Positions 9,101-14,140 of a DNA stretch of 14,140 nucleotides are shown piece after piece. The notes under the pieces are model-generated. The model did not search any database and was not told where the DNA came from. It was given only the letters and a program-made list of their open reading frames with translations. The translations under genes and the position numbers were made by a program. Numbering within the stretch: position 1 is the stretch's first letter; each line of letters begins with the position of its first letter. The stretch comes from Gonium pectorale (taxonomy: Eukaryota > Chlorophyta > Chlorophyceae > Chlamydomonadales > Volvocaceae). The stretch spans positions 333,012-347,151 of the forward strand of contig LSYV01000077.1 in the NCBI GenBank assembly GCA_001584585.1, given 5' to 3'.

Positions 9101-12100
9101 TTTCATACGTGAAGTCCTACGGCAAAAGCCCGTGTCCACTTACGTTTCCGCGCAGGTCCACTAGCTCGTTGTGCAGCTTGCGCCGCACAGCCTCGGCCGC
9201 AGCGGCAGCGTTCTGCGGGCATGGACAAAAGGAGACATCTGTAGCAAGAAAGCTTCAAGATCTATAATGGATACCGCAGAGTAAAAACGTGCGGTTTCGG
9301 CTCGGCTGCAAGGACGCATGGAGTGAATGCATGCAGGCTGTACGCACCTGCAGCGTGGCAATCTTAGAAAGCAGCGTTGTGACGATGTCCTTGCTCCCTC
9401 CCGCTCCGCCTGCAGCAGCCGCAGTCTCGCCGAGTACCTCCTTGAGCGCCCCAAACTCGCCTAGGCGGGATGGGACAGTGGATGGGCGCATCAATTGGCC
9501 GCTTGCAAAGCTTCGATATTGTATTTCGCCGCCGTTCAGCAGTGTGAATATCGCACCTTCCAGGTGCGCAAGCCGGGCGTCTTTCTCTTCGATCAGCTGC
9601 CGGCTTGCCGCGAGCTCGGCCTCCAGGCTCTCCAGCCGTGCGCGCACCGTGGACGCCTCCTGCTCCAGCTGCGCCTGGCGGCTCTCTGCAAACTCCATCT
9701 GCCGCATGCGTAAGCACCACGAACGAGTCGACGTGGATACACTGGTAGTATGGACACAGGAGCCGAAAGGCAATCCCTTAGGCAATACACGAGCCCGGAT
9801 GTGATCACACTCTTCCCCCACCTGGTGCTGCAGGTTGGTGTGCTCCCGCATGAGCGTGGTCTTCTCCACCGACTCTCGCGCCAGGCTGGCTTCCGCGGCC
9901 TCCTTTTGCTTTGTAATGGCGGCCAGCGCGGTCTTGGCCAGCGTTATGCTTTCGTATAGCGACGCCCTCTCGGCAGTGACAGTTGACAGCTGGGCCTACA
10001 AGAAGCACGGCAAACCGGCAGTAAGAGATCTTGACGTGCGAGCCTCAGTCCACTGGGCAGTCCCCGTGCCAGGTCCCGCACATCCACGACATGCTAGAAC
10101 CGCATCTTGCTCTGCACTACAAGTAGACTTGTCGCACGTGTAACGATGAGCCCGGCGACGCACCTGGAGTTCCTGCATCTGCGCATCCATGGAGGCCCGC
10201 TGCTCCTCGGACTGCTCTTCCTGCGCGCGCAGCCTCTCGCGCATGTGATCAAGTTCGGCTGTGCGCAGCTCAAGCGAGGCCATCAGCTCAGCTCGCTCAC
10301 TGCTGCTGAGCTCTGCCTCCTGCTTCAGCTGCTCCTCGGCGGCCACAAGGGACGCGATGTGCTCCTTGCTCTGTGCCAGCTCCTTGTGGAGCTGTAGGCC
10401 AGACGGATGGACCACAAGGGTTCACGGACAAGTACTGGTAAAAGCTTCATGAAAGCTTGGAAGAGGGCGGAGCCCCGCACAAGCCAAGCAGGCGGTGGCA
10501 GGCAGGTGGAAGCTTGTGAGAAAAAAAGACAAACGGAAAGAGGCGGGCGAGAGCGCCCTTGGCCGATGGAGTGCTGGTAACGAGAAACCCGTGCACTCCT
10601 CGTGCAAAAGGCAGGGTGCGCAGGGGAGCAAAGGAACCATGAGTATGCAACTCGCCCACCGCACTTTCCAGGTCACCCCAGAGAGAATTCTGGGCCGCAT
10701 CGGGGGCTACGGCGGTGGTCGCCGCCGAACTAACATGCAGGGACATCACCCCTTCGACTGCCTCTGGAGCTGGGTCCTACAACGACACCATCATTTTCGT
10801 GCTTACGATCGTCGTATGCGTTTCCCTTTACAACATGTGCGATGTGAGTTGCAGGCTGGGGGCGACAAGAAAGGTGCAATGATTTTGGTAATGGCAGGCC
10901 GTGATGGAGCACGACAGCGGCCAGGCGATTATATCATGTCACGGCATGGACTGAGTTGAGGAGGTGGGCAAGCGGTGCTCGGTGGCAAGGCAACGTTGCC
11001 AACGCCGCTTCGCGGCGGCGGCTCCGCCCACAAACGTGTTCCGGTCTACGGCTCAGGTATTGTGGATCCTTTTGGGCTTTATTGCATGCTTATAAGCATC
11101 ACGCAAGGCCGACGGCCACTGTTGCCGCTGTAAGAGCCGATTGGCGGAGGAGCGGGTTAGGCGCACGGCCCTCCTGGTCATGCTCGTACGCAATTGGCCT
11201 CCTTACCTTGGCCATTTGCTCTGATTGCACGGCGGCCGCTGCCTCCTTGCCCGCAAGCGAGCCCTTCAGGTTCTCCACGGACGCCCGTAGCATGTGCGCC
11301 TCCTGCTCAAGCGCCGACACAAAGTCTTGCGCCGCGCGCAGCGTCGTCTGTGTGGACCGGTTCTCCTCCTGTTTAGGGATTAAACACCAAGGAGCGCACT
11401 CCCCTTAACATTCTCGTGCAATGCCATTTCAAATGGCGAGAGCACGGCCGGGAAGGTACCCTCGCGTGGCGTATTCGGTGCTCTTTGAGCCAGAGTGTTC
11501 GTGGTAACGCACCCGGAGTGTGATGATCTTGTTTTCGGCAGCGGTCTTCTCCTCTGTGAGGATCCGCACTGCCTCGCTCTGGTTCACGGACACCTCGCGC
11601 ATCTGCTGACTGGCGGACTTGCGCAGATCCTGATGGAATGGACCGGTTGCACGTGAAGGTGTGACGCTCAAACAATGCGCAAATGCTGGTGGATTACCTG
11701 AAAAGCTCGCTACGGACTGGGTTGTATGGCTGAGCATGCGCGTCACACCACGTTGGAGCGCACGAGTGCATGATGATAGCAGATGGGAGAAGCATGCCGG
11801 GTAACACGCACCTTGAGCTCGCCTTCAATCTGCTGGCGCAGCTGGTCGTTGCGCTTTGCCTCGTCCCGAGCCCGGTCTCGTTCTTCAGTTAGCCGCTCAA
11901 GATCGCGCAGCAGCCGCGCAGCCTGGTATCCGCCAGGGGAGTATCGCAAAGACGAGGATTACCATCAGCTGGGGGAACTCCCGGCAAACTTTGTGTGTGC
12001 CTTTGCCCTCCCCCAACCCCCACTGCTCTCACCTCCCCTCGCTGCGTTTCGAGATCCGAACCCCACTTAGCCTTGTCGTTCCTGCACAAAGGAAAAGCAT

Positions 12101-13472
12101 TCGTGTTGCGACGCTGGGTTGGAACGAAAGGTCCTCAACGTTTCGGCTCTCTTGCGCCTACCTGAAGTCTCGCTCGCACTCGGCTAGGCTCTGGCGCGTG
12201 CTTGCCAGTTCCGCTTCGAGCTGCTTGAGCGACGTCTGGGATGAGAGCTTGACTGCCTCCACCTAGACATAGATGGCAGATGTGGACTAGATGGATGATG
12301 GCGATGTATGTGCAGCGTATCGAGCTGGTGCGCATGTACCGGTCTGCACCAGTATGCACCAGTATGATCGCACTCTTCCAACCTGACTTACTTGTTGCGC
12401 GGCGTCTCGCTCGAGCTTGACGCACTTGTCGATGTACAGGGTCGTTCGGGAGCCCATTTCCTTCAGGCAACGGCGTACCAGCTTGACAATCTCTGCAGAA
12501 GGAGTTCACGGGGCACAACGGGCTCCATTGGGTCGCCGTAAAGCAGCGGCCGCATGTTGGCATACGAGGCAAGCTTGCAGGTCAGAGCTTCTCGTATAAG
12601 TGCCCCCGCACTCCGCCATACCTGCGAGCTCCCTGATCCTGGACTTCTCCGTGGCGCCGTCCACCGTGCGCTGTAGCTGCTTCTGCATGCTATCGGAGCA
12701 CAGCGTCACAAAGGCAGGGTCTTCGAAGGCCTCGGCGGCTGCCTTTGCTGCCTTGGAGCTCTCGGCGGCGCCAGGCGGGATGCTGACAAGGCTGCCCCGA
12801 CTGCCTCCATTAAGGCCAAGCACGCCCGTACACGGGTCGTCGTCCTGGCTACCACATGTAATCGCGGGAGCAGTGCTGGCGTTAAACGTGTCAGCGCGCG
12901 AGGGTGGCTGCGGTTGTTGGGTGATGAAGGGCTGGAGGGGCTTTCGCAGTGCCCCCACGGCGTCAACACCCCGGGAGACAGCGACTGGCGCAGCGGCACC
13001 TTGTGGTGCCTGTACGGGCAGGAGGCTCGGCCGGCCGCTGAGGGAGTCGCGGCGTGCCTGGGTCTGCAAGCTGAAGCCAAGCATCTCCCCCTCCAGGCTG
13101 GAGAACATGCTCTGCAAAGGTGGGGGCGGGCAGGTAGGGGCGGCGCAGCGTATTGAGGACTTCCAAGGCGCGCTTGCCGGCCCGCAGCCAGCAACGTTCA
13201 GTCGGGCCTCCCTGGCCCATCCCGACCTGTAGTTTCTCCAACGCATTATCATCTGCCTTGCGCAGGATGCCTCTTGCTGGTTGTTTATCCTTTGCGTACT
13301 CGCTCTTGGCAAAGGCCGGCTCCGACTGGCTGTTCTCCTTGCTAGCGAGTCGGTCGAGTATGCTAGTACCCGCTGGACCGCCCTTTCCCAGATTCAGTGT
13401 ACCCAGGGGAGCTCGGTTCGAGTGTGATGAGCTCTGCAGTGCGCTGGCACTATCTGTCGGCAGGTTCTCCAT
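6141..13472 (-). CDS. Kinesin-14, C-terminal motor, minus-end-directed type
   Basis: Twenty-exon gene encoding about 1255 residues. Layout: disordered N-terminus (1 to about 230), coiled-coil stalk (about 230-700), neck ELVDLRGN ending at 701, motor 702 to about 1025, basic Ala/Pro/Gly tail to 1255. Motor motifs are intact: RVRP, P-loop GQTGAGKT (774-781), switch I SSRSH (899-903), switch II DLAGSE (929-934), and [16 protein letters not shown]. Kinesin-14s are mostly minus-end-directed microtubule motors that cross-link and focus spindle microtubules; the neck Gly-Asn pair is linked to that direction in Drosophila Ncd. The closest plant style is ATK1/KatA. ATG 13472 follows an in-frame TGA 45 nt upstream. 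The tail is unusually long for the family and depends on a proposed intron at 6365-6527; without it the frame would run to 6112 with a Cys/Trp-bearing end. Family call is very secure; some junctions less so. Confidence 0.96.
6144..6197 (-). other. C-terminal bipartite NLS-like motif of the kinesin
   Basis: The last 18 codons of the spliced model contain KR, ten residues, then KRSR, followed by proline and the stop. This fits the classical bipartite nuclear-import pattern. It exists only if the 163-nt intron 6365-6527 is removed. Confidence 0.55.
6994..8892 (-). other. Kinesin motor domain, split over six exons
   Basis: The domain begins at IRVYCRVRP (8892) and ends near FAAKV..CETG (6994). 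The P-loop is encoded at 8653-8676 and the switch I SSRSH at 7974-7988. Switch II DLAG lies on a 32-nt microexon (7708-7739), and the serine codon of DLAGSER is split across the following intron. The [17 protein letters not shown] segment and the SKLTYLLQ microtubule-binding region are intact. No catalytic residue is missing, so the motor should be active. Confidence 0.95.
9144..9212 (-). other. Kinesin-14 neck exon
   Basis: This 23-codon exon ends in [10 protein letters not shown], the conserved class-14 neck helix. The next exon starts exactly with the first motor strand, IRVYCRVRP. The exon is flanked by phase-0 introns and has a strong GTAAGT donor. Confidence 0.93.
9461..9556 (-). other. 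Frame-neutral 96-nt intron candidate in the stalk
   Basis: Donor GTGCGA and acceptor CCTAG flank 96 nt, a multiple of three with no in-frame stop. The segment is more AT-rich than adjacent coding sequence and uses codons such as ATA, CAA and TAT. Removal joins LAHLEG to [11 protein letters not shown] and restores a coiled-coil-like run; retention would insert 32 residues. Confidence 0.65.
10392..11206 (-). other. 815-nt kinesin intron with palindromes
   Basis: This is by far the longest intron of the gene; the others are about 80-290 nt. It joins two phase-0 stalk exons. It contains two perfect palindromes, GGCAACGTTGCC (10989-11000) and ATGCTTATAAGCAT (11086-11099), and next to the first a 6-3-6 hairpin CGCCGCTTCGCGGCG. 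I found no convincing missed exon and no transposase. A degraded mobile insertion is possible but unproven. Confidence 0.7.
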
Positions 13473-14140
13473 TCTTTTGTAAGTTTTAAACTCGGTGTCA
13501 GGGTAGGAGATAACTCAAGTTAGTCATGTAGTTAATCATATAGCGGTAGTATGCAGCAATCCATCGAGACGCTAGCCAGGTTTAGTTCTTTTGCGTTGAC
13601 CGCGCATCAACTCAGCCAGATGGAGCGAAAGAACACTGAGCGCAAGAATGAGAAATCGGTGGTCTTCCTGAAAACAGGCGAAGCCGACCAAGCACACGAC
13701 GACAGGCGTACGACACGCACCTCCACCTCCATTTTCATATTTTATGTGAAGTACTCGATCGAGTAGCGACACGGCTAATACCAGTTCCACCGAGAGACTT
13801 GGAGACACACTCCAGCCCCCGACCGGGCCTTGTTCGTGGTGTCTCCACCTTCACCACTGTAAAGGCAGTGTCTGCATGTACTGGGACCCGCATGGCTTCG
13901 TTTCCCGTGGCCTGCACATGTAGCGCCACCTGCCCCCCCCCCCCCCCGCCACATACCCACGGACCCACCCACCCACGTCCGACAGGACCCACCCACGTTC
14001 ACCGACATCACGTTTTCGTCGTTCGTGGCCTGCATCAAGTGTATGCGTCACAGATGCACATTGCAGGATGCTGTCAGGAAAAGGATACACGCAGCCAGCT
14101 GCGCAGTGTACGTTGGGCAGGAAACTTATTACCCCATGGC
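13473..14140 (-). promoter_or_regulatory. Kinesin upstream region (leader and promoter)
   Basis: No gene is recognised in these 668 bases. They should contain the kinesin 5'UTR and promoter. A TATA-like ATAAAATAT on the minus strand lies near 13738-13746. A C15 run occupies 13933-13947. A canonical G-quadruplex pattern is on the minus strand at 13956-13974. In-frame TGA at 13515-13517 closes the frame above the start codon. A non-coding 5' exon cannot be excluded. Confidence 0.5.

Larger units (their letters stand above)
9348..12622 (-). other. Coiled-coil stalk of the kinesin
   Basis: About ten small exons encode long runs rich in Glu, Lys, Arg, Gln, Ala and Leu with few prolines and heptad-like hydrophobic spacing, for example [19 protein letters not shown] and [19 protein letters not shown]. 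In kinesin-14s this region mediates homodimerisation and sets the distance between the tail site and the motor. Nearly all exons here start and end in phase 0. Confidence 0.88.
6141..13472 (-). other. Exon map of the kinesin-14 gene
   Basis: Exons in transcript order: 13227-13472, 12622-13111, 12392-12492, 12162-12262, 12033-12081, 11812-11922, 11513-11629, 11207-11368, 10164-10391, 9822-9995, 9557-9698, 9348-9460, 9144-9212, 8590-8892, 8222-8408, 7917-8089, 7708-7739, 7408-7564, 6528-7116, 6141-6364. All introns are GT-AG and the summed coding length is divisible by three. Donors are often GTGCGT, GTGCGA or GTGCGC. The weakest calls are intron 13112-13226 (donor GTCGGG), the frame-neutral intron 9461-9556 and the tail intron 6365-6527. 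A further frame-neutral candidate, 6828-6908, is not used in this model. Confidence 0.82.

Noticed and set aside
10495..10959. Plus-strand 154-codon reading frame
   Set aside because: It lies wholly inside a kinesin intron on the opposite strand, has no recognisable motif and mixed codon use. Most likely chance.
13711..13740. Extra kinesin 5' coding exon reading MKME before a GTGCGT donor
   Set aside because: No good acceptor keeps the frame into ATG 13472, and an in-frame TGA lies 45 nt above that start.
13551..13766. Short plus-strand reading frame upstream of the kinesin
   Set aside because: It is 71 codons with no motif and lies in the probable kinesin leader or promoter.

Overview
This is nuclear DNA from a eukaryote. 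The most likely source is a volvocine (chlamydomonadalean) green alga. Exons are GC-rich and G/C-biased at third codon positions. There are many short introns of about 80-300 nt, many with GTGCG-type donors, and a TGTAA element lies downstream of a stop codon. One predicted protein is built from the OPR-like helical repeats that are abundant in these algae. This assignment is inferred from gene architecture; no species marker is present.

Both genes lie head-to-tail on the minus strand. The upstream gene (start 13472, preferred stop 6141) is read here as 20 exons encoding a C-terminal-motor kinesin (kinesin-14) of about 1255 residues. It has a disordered N-terminus carrying a KEN box and a D-box-like motif. 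A coiled-coil stalk follows, then the diagnostic neck/motor junction [17 protein letters not shown], a complete motor, and a basic tail of about 230 residues ending in a bipartite NLS-like sequence. All exon phases agree and every kinesin nucleotide-binding motif is present.

The downstream gene (start about 5545, or possibly 5922) runs off the left edge of the window at base 1. Eight exons give at least 1030 residues: a disordered N-terminal third, then tandem alpha-helical repeats of about 38-40 residues of the OPR (octotricopeptide)/FASTK-like type. In algae such proteins usually bind organellar RNA. The C-terminus, where a RAP domain might lie, is outside the window.

The rest is intron, a short intergenic stretch (5546-6140) and the kinesin upstream region (13473-14140). 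Notable non-coding elements are a homopurine 12-bp repeat beside a splice acceptor (696-822), an 815-nt intron with perfect palindromes (10392-11206), and a C15 run plus a G-quadruplex motif upstream of the kinesin. The two genes look independent: one is a mitotic or cytoskeletal motor and the other a probable organelle RNA factor. There are no prokaryotic operons, CRISPR arrays, recognisable transposase genes or RNA genes.
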